DNA of 64,000 nucleotides from Choanephora cucurbitarum (Eukaryota; Mucoromycota; Mucoromycetes; Mucorales; Choanephoraceae). Of the stretch, positions 44,805-56,854 are shown piece after piece; within the stretch, counting starts at the first letter, position 1; the number at the start of each line of letters is the position of its first letter. The stretch covers positions 17,809-81,808 of the forward strand of contig JAIWNI010000121.1 in assembly GCA_025331435.1 (NCBI GenBank), written 5' to 3'. A program made the translations under genes and the position numbers. Below the pieces are notes generated by a model that searched no databases, was not told where the DNA came from, and saw only the letters and a list, made by a program, of their open reading frames with translations.

Positions 44805-45350
44805 TTCAAGGACTGTCCAAAAAAGGAATCTTAACTGCATGCTACACAAAAACTGCCTTTGTTTCACAGAAAAAATCTCTTGTGGTGATATACCTGATCG
44901 AGTGTCCTTTACACAGACCCTGTTTTTCTTTCTTTCTAGTAGATGATAAGGTAACTGTTTTATCTGTTAACTCAGTGTGTAACGACATCAAGACGGAAAA
45001 CCCCGAATTTTTGTAAGACCTAAATAGATGACATGCCATTTCCTCATGTACATTGTACAACTTGCTTTTATGATTTCTTTTTTAAAATAATCATAGGTAA
45101 TATGTATATGTTATATTTATTGATGCACCATGAAACCATAGGTTAGAAGGGAATGGAAAAAGGATACAGTGAATTCAAATAAATGAGGGTATAGAGAATT
45201 ACATAAGTTGATGCAGAGTAGGATCAACGCTATTTACATAAATAAGATGTGTCATATCTTATGAGTATATACATAGAATAAAGAGTGACAATACATGAAG
45301 AAAAGGAATGGACTAGGTGATAGAGGGAAGGGATTGTATAGGGGGGTGAT

Positions 45351-46353
45351 TTAATGACAAGGATAGGCAGCCTCTTGGTTTAAGAAATAGGCTTCATTTT
45401 CCCTTAAAAGTATGAGTTTTTCTTCTTTCAATCATCATAGTTTTCATCTTACCTTGTTGTCTTTCAAAGGATGGGTCATGGAAGGAATAAAGCTGTTGAG
45501 AGGAAGCGGAAGTGACAGAGGATCTGCTACTGAGATTATCGTCGCACCCAGGGGTTGTTGCACCTTCTTCGTATTCTTGGACGCTTTCCAGCAAGTCGCT
45601 ATCACTGGTCATTTGAAAAATCAGACTTTCGTTTGCCTGACGAAGTTGGTCAATTTCATTCTTGAAACGTTCTTCCTTTTGAACTGTTTCTTTGACTAAA
45701 CAAATAGGTTACAACACAAGTTGAATACAAGCAACAACAACTATTTACCGTATTGCAAGGTACGTTCAATGATAGTTCCTTTAGAAGGGCGGCGGTCGTT
45801 TTGCAAATTAGGTAAAGAGTGGGCTAATTGCTGGAACTTGGTGTTCAAGCATTCACGTCTTGCGCGCTCAATAGCATTATGCTCAGCTCTTCTTTGAGCT
45901 TTTGAGTTGTTGGTGGTTGCTTCATTACCATGCGAACTAAAGAAGAAGGGAATGAGTCAACATTATCTTTGAAAGAAGTTCATGATTTACTTTGTAGGTG
46001 AAGATATGACAGAAGAATAGATCTGATCTGCCGCTGTCATCAAATCAAAGGAGTCTTCAACTACTCCATTGAATTCCAAATCTTGAAGTGGATAATAAGC
46101 CTGCTGCTGTTGTTGTTGTTGTTGATATAACATCACTAACAAAAGATCATGAGTATTCAAGATGACAACAGATTATCTTTGGCTTACTTTGTTGATGAAG
46201 GAAAGCTCTTTGTTGTTGAAGAACAGCCTGTTGTTGTACTTGAAGAATACGTTCCAACTCAGCTTGTGGTAAGGGTGGGGAAGGGTGAAATGAACCAGGT
46301 TGAACTGATCCTTGTTGATTGTCAGTGGAAGGGTAATAATGGGTTGCACTCAT
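45351..46353 (-). CDS. Basic helix-loop-helix transcription factor
   Basis: Five exons (46353-46188, 46135-45991, 45936-45749, 45695-45453, 45391-45351) code for 260 aa. The N-terminal third is Gln-rich (runs of 8 Q after MLY), typical of an activation region. The bHLH domain lies at about 117-167: RRAEHNAIERARRECLNTKF is the basic region and helix 1 with the His-Glu-Arg pattern that reads E-boxes, LPNLQNDRRPSKGTII the loop, and ERTLQYVKE the start of helix 2, continued by a coiled coil (EERFKNEIDQLRQANESL). A Ser-rich tail ends the protein. The last intron (45392-45452) is my choice because it gives an in-frame end AYFLNQEAAYPCH; without it the protein ends at 45394 with a basic tail. Confidence 0.83.
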
Positions 46354-46985
46354 GAAAGAAAGAAACGATGATTTTTTTTAAGAAAAAAAGAAAGAAAGAG
46401 AAGAAAAAAAAAGTAGGCTTTTTGTAGTTTTTTTTTTTTTTGTTTATCAAGATGACAAGTCAACGAAAATGATGTAAATGAGTCTGTCGAGACAGCCAGT
46501 TACACGACTTGTCATAATTTAAGATTAAAATAAAGGGGAGTTTCTTCTTTACTCTATCAACCGTGCTTTCTCTATTTTTGTCAAGTTGTTTACGGAACGT
46601 CATCCTTGTTCGTTTGAAATCATTCTAGACTATAAACAAGAAGGTTGCACAGCAGATAGCTTTAGGGTGCACGAGCCTTCAAGTTCTTCTTGTCAGATTT
46701 CGGTCTCAGCCTTTGTGTGAACCTATAGATTGAAAACAAACAAAATAAACTTGATCCATTGTATCACTTTGTTCAATGAGAATTATTTATTTTAGGGAAT
46801 TTGCATGCAAATTGTGTGTGAGTGTATGTAGGGATTTACAAGTTGACTAGTGTGTGTGAGTGTATATAAATGCATTAAACCTTTTAGGTACATGCAGTTG
46901 TTATGTATAAAATGATCAACATTAATTGGTATATATATATATATGTATGTTGTTATATACATAGAATATTATAAAAGAGAGAGAA
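46354..46985. other. Intergenic region between bHLH and zinc-finger genes
   Basis: Promoter of the bHLH gene on one side and 3' UTR of the zinc-finger gene on the other. Poly-purine runs lie at 46376-46412. A direct repeat of GTGTGTGAGTGTAT occurs near 46816 and 46852, and a short (TA)n run near 46929. No gene seen. Confidence 0.6.
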
Positions 46986-47705
46986 TTAAATGTGATTTGT
47001 TCGCTTTCTTGAGAGAGATGGCTGATGTGTCTTTTTGGGACGGTGGATACGAATATGTTGGCTTAGGTTATCTGTTCTTGAAAAACGTTTACCACAGCTA
47101 CCATAGGGACATTCGTAGGCTAATAAAGTGTGTATAAGTAAAAGCTTGTCAAGAAAATTGTCTTTTAGGGGGAACTTACGTTTTTCTCTGGTATGAATGG
47201 ATTTGATATGACGCTTCAAATGTTCAGAGCGTCTAAAGACTTTACCACAGTTCTCATAATCACAAGAAAACTGCTTTGTGCCTTCTGCATGCGAGTGAGT
47301 CACCTCAGGGCGTTTGCGCATCTTTTTGATTGTCTTCTTCTTGTCTGTCTGTTGATCAAGCGAGATGTTTGAAGAGGTGGAAGAGAGAGAAGGTGTCATT
47401 CGTTGCGAAGATACAACAGGCAAAGGGTCAACCATGTAATTTTGATACATAGATGGGGCCCAGATGTTACTGGACTGAGATGCAAGATACATGACAGGAT
47501 ACATCTTCTCTGTAGGTTGAGGGAAGGACATGTGACCATAATTGATCATAGAGGGATAATAGTCCAAGTTTCCATTTAAAGGCGAATTCTCTTGAGAAGA
47601 GAATGATGCGTCACTTGAGAGATAAGCACAGTCTTCATGGCTCATTCTACGCATCTGTTGTTGATGAGTGTAGTGGTAACTGTCTTGAAGAAGTGTTTGG
47701 TACAT
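46986..47705 (-). CDS. Msn2/4-like C2H2 zinc-finger transcription factor
   Basis: Two exons (47705-47180 and 47119-46986) code for 219 aa. The N-terminal 130 residues are rich in Ser, Tyr, Met and Gln. The two C-terminal fingers are FSCDYENCGKVFRRSEHLKRHIKSIH and YECPYGSCGKRFSRTDNLSQHIRIH in outline, with C-x4-C zinc pairs and the recognition helices RRSEHLKRH and RTDNLSQH. This helix pair is that of yeast Msn2/Msn4, which bind the stress-response element AGGGG. The 60-bp intron falls inside the linker between the fingers and has no stop, so unspliced RNA would still be translated, with 20 extra residues. The spliced linker HTREKPYEC is canonical, which supports splicing. A role in general stress response is inference. 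Confidence 0.87.
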   Translation of the reverse strand: MYQTLLQDSYHYTHQQQMRRMSHEDCAYLSSDASFSSQENSPLNGNLDYYPSMINYGHMSFPQPTEKMYPVMYLASQSSNIWAPSMYQNYMVDPLPVVSSQRMTPSLSSTSSNISLDQQTDKKKTIKKMRKRPEVTHSHAEGTKQFSCDYENCGKVFRRSEHLKRHIKSIHTREKRKFPLKDNFLDKLLLIHTLLAYECPYGSCGKRFSRTDNLSQHIRIHRPKKTHQPSLSRKRTNHI

Positions 47706-48141
47706 GATATTAAACGAAAGAATAAAGAAAAAAAGAAAGAGAAGTGAGTGTAGGGATTGTCAAAGGTATGTGTGAGAGAGAGAGAGATAAAGAAAAGAAG
47801 AAAGAAAGAGAAGAGAATTGAAAATCTTGCTATTTATACTAAAAAGAGAAAGAAGCTATATTTAGTTATGCAAAAGATAATAAACTCCTTATTTCCTTTA
47901 TTTTTCATGCTTCAAATTTTCATTTATTTTAGTAGAAGCGGACAAGGGTTCCGTATAGCTTAGATCTACCTCTTAAGGGCCACTTGCCTAATTTGGATAA
48001 TTCCAACTTTCATCGTTACCATTAAAATAATCACAGGCCACCCTCGTGTGCTTCATACATTACCAAAAGAGAGCACGAGTCCTTCAGACATTACTTTATA
48101 TAGTTATCTTTTCGATTTTTTCAAGTCGATTGCTTGTTTAT
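47706..48141. other. Intergenic region between zinc-finger gene and LMBRD1
   Basis: Purine-rich leader of the zinc-finger gene (GA and GAAA tracts at 47725-47820) and the 3' UTR of LMBRD1. No gene or repeat of note. Confidence 0.6.
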
Positions 48142-50239
48142 TTAAACATAAGTACTGTGATGATGTTCTTCAAGTAAACCTGCTTCCTCTTCTTCTTCTT
48201 CATCGTGATGATGTTCAGAATAAGCATCAGAAGATTTAAATAAAGCAATCACAAAGCCAATCAGAAAAGAGGCTAGAAAAGCCCATTGAGAGTAATAAAG
48301 AATCAATCCAAACAAAGGTGTATTGATTGTCATACGGTCGATCAACATGGAAGAGACAGTAGGTGTGCATATTTCTGATAAAAAAAAAAGTGGTTAGTTG
48401 ACATCTCCCAAGGCTTGTTCTATCTTTACCTAGTGGAGCATAGATATCACAGGGAACAATCTTATCGATCTCAAGACTACAGTCTCTTCTTCCACCTTCA
48501 GTATGGTTACACTAAAAATATGGTTAATATGGTTCTTTCATTTTTAGCACTCTACTTTACATAGACTTGACTACCAAAGTGCGCATAACCAGGTGTCACA
48601 ATAGAGGTCATTGAGTAATTAATTGCAAACAAGCCAAAAGTGAGCACAAGACTTGAAAACAACAATGCTTGTGGCTTGGTGGATCTCTTTTTGATACGGT
48701 AGAGAGTGACCCAAAGGCAACGAACACCTGTTTGAATCATACCTGTCATGGTAGCCAAGAGGAAATAGAGCACCATACTGATCATGATGATTGCGTCCAA
48801 TGGGAATACCTTGTTTATTGGGGTTATTTTCTTTGTTCTTTTCCTTAGTCGTTTTTTCTTTTTTTACCTTTTGAAGGTGTACCATCATGAAATTAATTGG
48901 ATTAAATAAGGTAGTTTGACTGATAATAAATCCACATCGGCGACCACAGACAGAAAAGAAGATTTTATCAAATCTAAATTTAACCAGTTATTTTAGCTTA
49001 TTTTCTTACGCATGAATTTGGCTTACATTGTCATCACCATCGAGAAAGACATCAATAAAATAAATACAATCAAAATCAAACCGATGAAAACCTTAAATAC
49101 AGGTCAAGTGTTACATTAAAACAACAAAGAAATTGGCTCATTTCCCTTACCTCAAATGGCCTTAGACACTTCAGTACGCGTTGAAAGAAACTGGCCTTGT
49201 CTTCTTCAATACCATTTAAGCGACGTGTCAATATTCTTAAATCAGCATTTTAGTCTACTGAATAACAAACGACATGATTGGTGCATACCTTTCTTCATCA
49301 TTTAAATTCTCCAATGTACGATAATCATGTGTACTCAAGGCGACATCAGACCCAGCATATTTCTGTTCAATTTCTTGTTGTTGTCGACGAACGATTTCTA
49401 AGCGGCGATGGACATCTTCATCCTCCGTATCAATAGTTCGCTTGTGTTTAATTAGGTAGAAAGGTAAAAGGGATAATCCAGGAGCCTATCGTTTGTTGTT
49501 GTTATCCATTCAATGTTTCTTATGCATTTAACTTACTGTATAGATAATGAAAACAAACATACTCGGAATCCATAAACAAGCTATCACAAACCATACAGCT
49601 TTGGCTCCGTCTATAGAAAACAATCAATATCCAATTTTTCTTTTTTTAGAGATATGGTAACATTTACGACTTTCCGTCAAGAGGTATCGGAACCATTCCA
49701 GATCAATATGGGGAGGCAACACATTCGGTTTTAGAAACAGACCAAAAAAGAACAAGAATCCTAGGACAAGTAAGAAGAAAGTAGTGTATTTGGTTGCATG
49801 CATCTTCTTTCTCTCTCCTTCTGCCTGATGATAGAAATAAGCATAAGGTACCAAAAAGAACAGGAAGGCAAGGATAAGTCCATAGAGTATGTAATAGACT
49901 GTCTGAACAGTCAACGTCATCCAATAGATCGTATCCCCATCTGCCCATTTCTTTTTTAAGCCAGTCTCAGAATCCACTGTAGATGAAACCAAGAATATAT
50001 CAATCGGCAATAATGCAACAGTCCAGAGAGAAACAGCGATTAATAAGGTGGTGACCAAAGTAGCCGAACGCTCTGATTCGCGTTTACTCTGATAATACTG
50101 TGTAAAGCCTACACTAAAGAGTCCTAAAGCCTTAAGGATAGCATATGTTGATAAATAGTATTTTTCAAAAAAAAAAATGGTTACTTACAATGGCTATAAT
50201 ACCATAGACTGTCCAAGCTACACCAACAACAGCTGACAT
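48142..50239 (-). CDS. LMBRD1: LMBD1-family lysosomal/vacuolar membrane protein (LMBRD1-like)
   Basis: Ten exons (50239-50189, 50130-49668, 49610-49537, 49485-49289, 49235-49151, 49091-49027, 48973-48868, 48809-48561, 48511-48430, 48374-48142) code for 534 aa, close to human LMBRD1 (540 aa). About nine hydrophobic segments are visible, starting with AVVGVAWTVYGIIAI. Conserved landmarks include WTVALLPIDIFLVS, FFLVPYAYFYHQAEGE, a cytosolic loop with a dense charged helix (HRRLEIVRRQQQEIEQKY), VFIGLILIVFILLMSF and NPINFMMVHLQKVFPLDA. The C-terminus is acidic and His-rich. In animals LMBRD1 moves cobalamin out of lysosomes with ABCD4; fungi usually neither make nor need cobalamin, though early-diverging fungi may keep cobalamin enzymes, so its cargo here is open. 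The gene lies 191 bp downstream of DOP1. Confidence 0.9.
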
Positions 50240-50430
50240 TTAATTTTATTTTTTTATTATTATTATTATTCTCTTGTTGTCAAAAATAACGACAGGGGAG
50301 ATGTAAAATAGGGGGAGTTAAGAAAGGAGGAAGAGGTAAGTAAAAGAGACGTGTGTCAAATGGAATAAAAAAAAAATTGAAAAAAAAGGGCTTCAATGAA
50401 ACACTCAGTATGATGTCACGATTGTCTCAC

Positions 50431-53400
50431 TTATTCTCCTTCCTCTTCTAATAGATCACCCAGCAACAGACTCTCTATAAACGGTAAATCAGGCTTGGAA
50501 AGAGTAAATGACGATTGATACACGTAAAGGCCAACATGCTCAACAAAGAATGAAAGTTGGCGTATAGAAGAGATATGGCGCATAGTCAACATAGGTCGCT
50601 TTAAAGAGCCTAAAGATGGCTGCATATGTGTCTCTGAGAATGAAAAATCAAAAGCATCCTAATCTTGGTGGTTAAGTAGACAAGGCAGAAATCATAGAAA
50701 ATAGACTTACGTTGGATTGATTTGATATCTTTTGAGTCAATGATTCCATCATGGGTATAGGTTCTTCTGTCTGAGGCTTGATCAGTGTCTCGACTGTGTC
50801 ACGTATAAAGATCCACTGGTAAATCTGGAAGGCATCTAATTCTAATGTACATAAAAGATCCAAATATTTGCAGCCAGCCAATGCAATCTGTGCCTCTTCA
50901 GGTCGATCTTGGAAATCATGATGCAAGAATGAATTGTAAAGTCGCATCTACAAAGAGGGGGAGATAAGCAAGATACATACAGTAAAGCTTGTCTGTCAAT
51001 TTCTTACCAATTCAGTAATCAAGACAGGCCAGAAATTGCTCAAGTGCTTCTGTGAGAATCGCATAAGGATAACACGGAGGCAGAGATAGATTTCTGTATG
51101 CACCATTTCGCTATGATCTAACTTCAACAATTCTACTATCTTTTCTTGGATCATAGGTAACTGAGGTACATATTGATCCATGGTGCCTGAAAACAGGACA
51201 AATGATAATCGTCTCAGATTCAATGACCGATTCAAGGTCTCTACATCCTTATTGGAGAAGAAGGCTGTAGAAGGTGTAGTGGTAATACGAGCCATCAATT
51301 CTGTCATACGCTCTTTCTCGATAGAAAAGGCTGTATGGATAATCGTCATCCATTTCCTTGCGGCTGTACTGTTCATATAGAAGAAGCGAGAATCAATAAA
51401 CACTTCCCATACTTCTTTACGCCATGTCTTGTATGTAAATGGCATACGTGCCATCTCACACAGTTGATCAAGCACAATTGGACTCTTCACCTTGGATTTC
51501 AGCAATGGTCCAATCACATAATACACAAGGTTGTTCAACAGTGAATTGATTTTATCATTATCGCCTACAAGTAACCGAAGGCGAGGAATGACTTGGTTGG
51601 CAAGGTATTGATTCACTTGACTGATCATCACATCCTCTCTCACTTTCCAGCTTGCTTTCTTTTCCATATCTAGCACATTACTGATAGATACATTGCGTGT
51701 AGTGTTATCGGCAGAAGAAATGATACCGCTGTTGTTATGGCTTGGAATGCTGTTTTGGTTGGATACTGCATGACTTTCGTTGGAATCATTTGTGTGTGTA
51801 GAAGAGGTATCGTCCAGAATAGAAGGATCATCGTACAGGGTAGCAGATCGACCTCGAATCCAAAGACTTTGATCAAATGATTTACCAGCAATCAAAATAC
51901 AATAATCAACACAACGTTGATATAATTCCTGCGCGTCTTTTCGAACGCGTCTTTCGTGGTCATAATCATTTGCCTTTGTCAGTTCTTCAAGCGAGACTGT
52001 CAAGAATCGCATTAGTCCAGGCAAGAATAACTTGAATGCACTAGCCTGAGATAGATAGTCTTTTGAGAATGAATGAATCATGGGCCATAACAAAACAATA
52101 GATTCTGGATTCTTGATGTGACCACAGTAGATCTCAGCAAATCTCAAAATAGAAGTATCCGAACTAGAATGAAAGGAGGTGAAAAGGAGCTCAAAAAAGG
52201 GGGCAAGCAGATTTGTTTGGATACTTACAGTTTGCCTTGACGAATGATTTTGCGACGACGTTGTTGATAAGCGCCAGGTGTTCTCTGTCGAATGCTGTCT
52301 AACAATGTAGTAATGATATGTTGAGGGGTACTGGTAGGTGTGCAGCTCAAGACATCTACTGTAGTCATATGATGGTCTTGCGTCTGGTCTAATTCTAATG
52401 CAGTAGGGTTTTCTATATAGAAAATTTCAATCAAACCCTCAATAAAATCGGCAATTGAATACTTGAACAGCTTTTCAAATGTTGTCTCCAGCCGTCCTTT
52501 TGCTTGATCTGCAGCATAAGAGAAGCTATGCAGCATGGCTTCCACTTTAGCTTCACCCATCGCTTGTGTTGTTGCTTCATCCCATTGAGGTCTTCTAAAG
52601 ACGCGCCAGGTATTGACGAGAATCTCAAGTACGATTGGCAAATGGTATACAATCACATCCCTCGGTTTATAATGAGCATAGGCCTCTGAGTCATGCATCA
52701 CTTGTGCAAGGCCAATCAACACAGATTGTTCAGGGATACGTGGCATAGGCAGATCGCCTGTGCTCTTAAGCCAATCATCATTAATGACACGTTCTGTCAA
52801 ACAGAACATCAGTATCTTTTCCAGCCCTGTCAACAGTATCATAATATCCTTTTCGGTAAATGCACAAGAAGTTGGTTTTTCGTGAATGGTTATTTCAATG
52901 GTATCGCATCTCACACTAATCTGGTGACAGATACACATGAGGGTAGGTACCAGCATGCATCTAAACCCGTATTTGATATAAGGCAGAGTGGCCAGGATAA
53001 AGTCGATATAGGAAGAGAGCAGTGCTCGATTGCTTGAAAGCGTAAGTGCATCTGTGACACACTTGACAAATAGCTCAGATTGGTTCTGCATCAATGTAAC
53101 AGCTTCCCCATGATTGATAATAGTCGCTGCATTGGAATGAGTGCTGTCTGAGGAAGGCCTTCTTTGATGTTGTACAATCTCCTTTGTGCCTTGTTGCGTA
53201 GTGGCACTTGTGATAGCTAATGAGGCATGTAGTAAATGAAGCAGTTTTGACTGTAGTTTTAGGTGACCGGTAGTGATACAAAATAACAACTTTTGGAGAA
53301 CGTGAGTCTGGATTTGTTGCACAAGCGTCATATTGACAAAGTCAAGCCTGGATATAATTAAATAAAGTAGATCAGCTGCATGAAGTTGAATAGATCGGAC

Positions 53401-56400
53401 AGGTTTATCCATTGTAACTGCATTGGGTTCTGTTTCAAGGAACCTAAAAAAAACAAGGTTAAGTCACCATCTCATTCTCTTGAACACTATCCTATTACTT
53501 TACTTGAGTGAGATTAACATTAGGAGATCCAAAAACGAAACTGGTTTAGTGGTATCTATATCAAGTATCTGCTGTGCTGCTGTGCCGACGGATCCTTCCA
53601 TATCTACAAGATGCTGTTTACATGCTTTCAAAACCTTAGAGCCTCCAAAATTGACAAGGGTAATCAATGTGGTCAGCATGTAATCGAGGATATCAGTGTC
53701 AAAGGAACGCGTATACACTGAATATACAATCTCTGTGATTTTCTCACTAGATGGCTTCTTTTTGAGTAATTGATTTTTCCAATCCACATCTAATTTAGCT
53801 GTCCTACGTAAGATGTGTTTGTCTAGCATTGTTGTCAAAAATGGTCTTAACAAGCGCGCGTAATTCTTCAGATAAGTCTTCACCCATGCCTCGCCTGCAC
53901 TTCGATCGAGAGAGCAAGTACCCTCACGCAATAGATCCAAAATCAAAAAGATGGGCCTTGTAAAGACCGTGCTGGCTTCAGGTATATTTTCAGAGAGTTC
54001 CCAAACAACACCAAATCGATTTAGGTTGACATGTGGATCTTGATCGTTTCCCTTCTGAATAAGGTAGTTGGAAATGATAGTCTCAATCTGGGATGGTTGT
54101 GATACGTCAGTCAATAACCAAAGTAACTCTACTGTACGCATATGGAGTAATTCCATAGATGGCGTCAAAAATCCCCACAGTCTATCCATGATAGCTTTGA
54201 TATGTTTTGTCTGTTGTAAGATGGAAGGTTTTATGAATCGCTTGGTTCGAGCCAGGTAGGTCATAGTGGTGATACCCGTATCAACTATGCCAAACAAACT
54301 TGTCTCTTGACAGCATTTCAAAAGTGCACTTGTCAATGCATCACTGCCTGTGAGATCGAACTGATCGTCCGCATATTTTGCAACTGAGGTGATGGCAGAG
54401 CAGATACCTAAATAGACACGCTCAAGCTCATGCTCGATATCCTTAAGATGGATTCCCTCTGCTCCAACATCAACGCCTCTCAATAAATCCTGAGGTAACA
54501 CTATATAGCTGTTGACGAACTCGATCAAGAAACTCGTCAGGTTTTCCGTGATCTCCTTTACAAACACTTGTCCATGAAGCGAACTGTATCCAGAACGAGG
54601 CTGAAACTGTATAGGTTGTGGCTGAGGCGTTTTCTTTGTATTGGATAGATCGCCTATTTCTTCATTTTCTCCTTTCTCATTATTTGACGTCTCCGTATCA
54701 TGATGTGTCGAATGATTCAAGTTGTAGAATTCGCGCACATAATCCAAGATGTTCATGTCGTATTCGAATCGCTTCTTCTCGTCTTTTTCACGGTATTCGC
54801 TCACTTTTTCCAAATAGACAGATTCTGGTAATCGAGCAAGCAACAGCAAAACAAGAACAATTGCCTGATTAATAACAGGCAGATTTTCAATGAATGTTGG
54901 GTTGCTGAGGGAATCTTTCAACTGGCGTGTCAATGCAGCCACCATAAACGGAAAATGGATCTGCTGAACTTCGTCATCGGCTAATTTAAACGAATCGAGT
55001 GTGAATTCAATCAGCCGTAAACTCTCCAGACGTTCAGGTATAGATTTTCGTGTATTTGAAAAAGCATTGTCGACCGTCTCAAACAGCTTGTAACAAATCA
55101 AATAAGGTTCTACCATGTCCATCCACATATTCGCTGTCTTTAATAATTCGACCTGATCTTGCTTTTGGCTCTTGATACTGATGATAGCATCCATAAATAC
55201 ATGATGAACAATAGGCTGGCCTAGTTCCCATTTGTCCATGAGGGAAATCAAAATCTTATATGGGCGTTGCTGTTGCTCTACATCCAGTTTCTGATTATGA
55301 GGATGTTGCTGAAGCATGCCTCGGACAGCATGTGTAGCTGCTTTTTCTGCGTATTGATTGAAGTAGGAGATCTGTGTCTGCGTTTTTCCATCACTACCCA
55401 AAAGCCATGCATAGAGACGGCGGTTGAGCGACATATCTTTTCGTAATACAATACCCAATGCTGCTCTCATCAGGATCACTAGATCTTCATGCGGGATCAT
55501 GCAATGTTTGAGAACGAAATTCTGAACCAATAATTCGAGCAACCCTCTTTGAACAAGCAGTTGATGATCATGCAGTGTTGCAGCAAATGCTCTAATCATC
55601 AAACTGATATTCTCTTTACCGCCCAATACAACAGCAACCGCTAAGTAAGAACATCCAAATAGGAAAAAAAATGGTGAGTCCAACAAAAAAAAGGGAAGAC
55701 AAAGTACGTAAATGCTTACCTTCTCTATCTACAATCTTGGGTAGCTTTCTCAAAAGGTAATTCAAAGCAGGAGGACGAAGGGCTGGGTTGCTTATCATGA
55801 TTAGCCACATACAAGAATAGAAAAAAGGTAATTCTACTGTTTCAGATAATTTTTCAATCAAAATGACAACCTATATAATTTTGAATAGTCTGATGGCAAA
55901 GGAAGTAAAGAAGAGGCCTCACCTTGTCGAAAAATTCACTTCCTTCTTCTTCTAATGCTGGTAATAAAGCAATAACAAAACCTCGCATAGCAGGTCGAAG
56001 CTTACTATGCAGCGGGAGATAATATGTCTCGAATATATTCAGTAGTTGAGGCTGTAGAAACACGGATTAATAAACTCAGTGACACAATAAGACCAATAGT
56101 ACCTTAACATGTGTAGCCGCATACTGAACAAAGGGAAACAAACCCGTTGACCACAAAGCCAGGTCAATAGCTAATTGATCTGACTAAAATAAAAAAAAAT
56201 GTTCAGTAGAGTGAAAGGGATGATCAAAGAACTATATACCCCAATTGTCTTCAAAATGAAAGCATATACATCAAGTGTCTTTTGATGAACACCAGCGGGG
56301 AAACCTGGATTTAAACATTGAGCTAATCTCTTGGCAACAAGTTGCTTACGCGGTATAATTGAAAATTGAGGATAAGCTTGAAATGACTAGAGAACAAAAG

Positions 56401-56854
56401 TATTGCTTAGAATCGGCTGCTTAATAGACTCGATTTCATCTCACTTTGAGTAGACGGCCGAGAAAGGATATAATATCGGCCCATTCATTGACGGCATCAA
56501 AAGATTGAAGGTTTTTTTCGACAAGCTGAACATACTTTCTAAATCTTGGATCATTTTGATATGCTAAAAATTCACTTGCTTCTGTCAGTTCCATGTCATT
56601 ATATAGCTGTCTATTCAGAACAGGATTTACCTTGTTCAATATAAAGCTGATCTGCAGAAAAGAGAAAAAAAAAGCAAACGTTAGTCTGCCAGACTTTTTT
56701 TTTTTATCTATGCTCGAATGTAGTTACTTCTAGTCATCTCAGGAGATGAGTCCATGTTGTCACTGATGTCCGAATTAGTGTCACTTGTATTTATGTTCGA
56801 TATCTTCTTCAATAGTTTGTGAGATATAGAGAGGAGGTTTTCATTATCAGCCAT
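50431..56854 (-). CDS. DOP1: DOP1 (Dopey) Golgi/endosome trafficking scaffold
   Basis: Twelve exons (56854-56728, 56651-56631, 56563-56445, 56386-56240, 56183-56103, 56051-55923, 55870-55720, 55640-53504, 53443-52229, 52163-51008, 50947-50711, 50658-50431) code for 1915 aa, and all phases close. The N-terminal Dopey domain is clear: DPRFRKYVQLVEKNLQSFD, VNEWADIISFLGRLLK, KRLAQCLNPGFPAGVHQKTL, NPALRPPALNYLLRKLPK and DMSLNRRLYAWLLG. The rest is a helical-repeat scaffold with a few disordered linkers. The C-terminal part is also conserved-looking (LRFAEIYCGHI, WPVLITELV, LLCTLELDAFQIYQWIF). Dop1 works with Mon2 and the flippase Neo1 in endosome-to-Golgi recycling. The second exon has only 21 bp. 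It is the largest gene in the window. Confidence 0.93.

Larger units (their letters stand above)
41583..45350. other. 3.8-kb intergenic region
   Basis: No intact gene is supported. It carries a MITE-like element (42531-42659), a short minisatellite (44687-44804) and, at about 44280-44610, coding-like fragments with cysteine pairs (RCTKCKGA, LECLSCSGF) broken by stops that may be a decayed zinc-binding protein gene. The 3' UTRs of the SAM-HMG gene and of the bHLH gene lie at its two ends. Confidence 0.55.
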
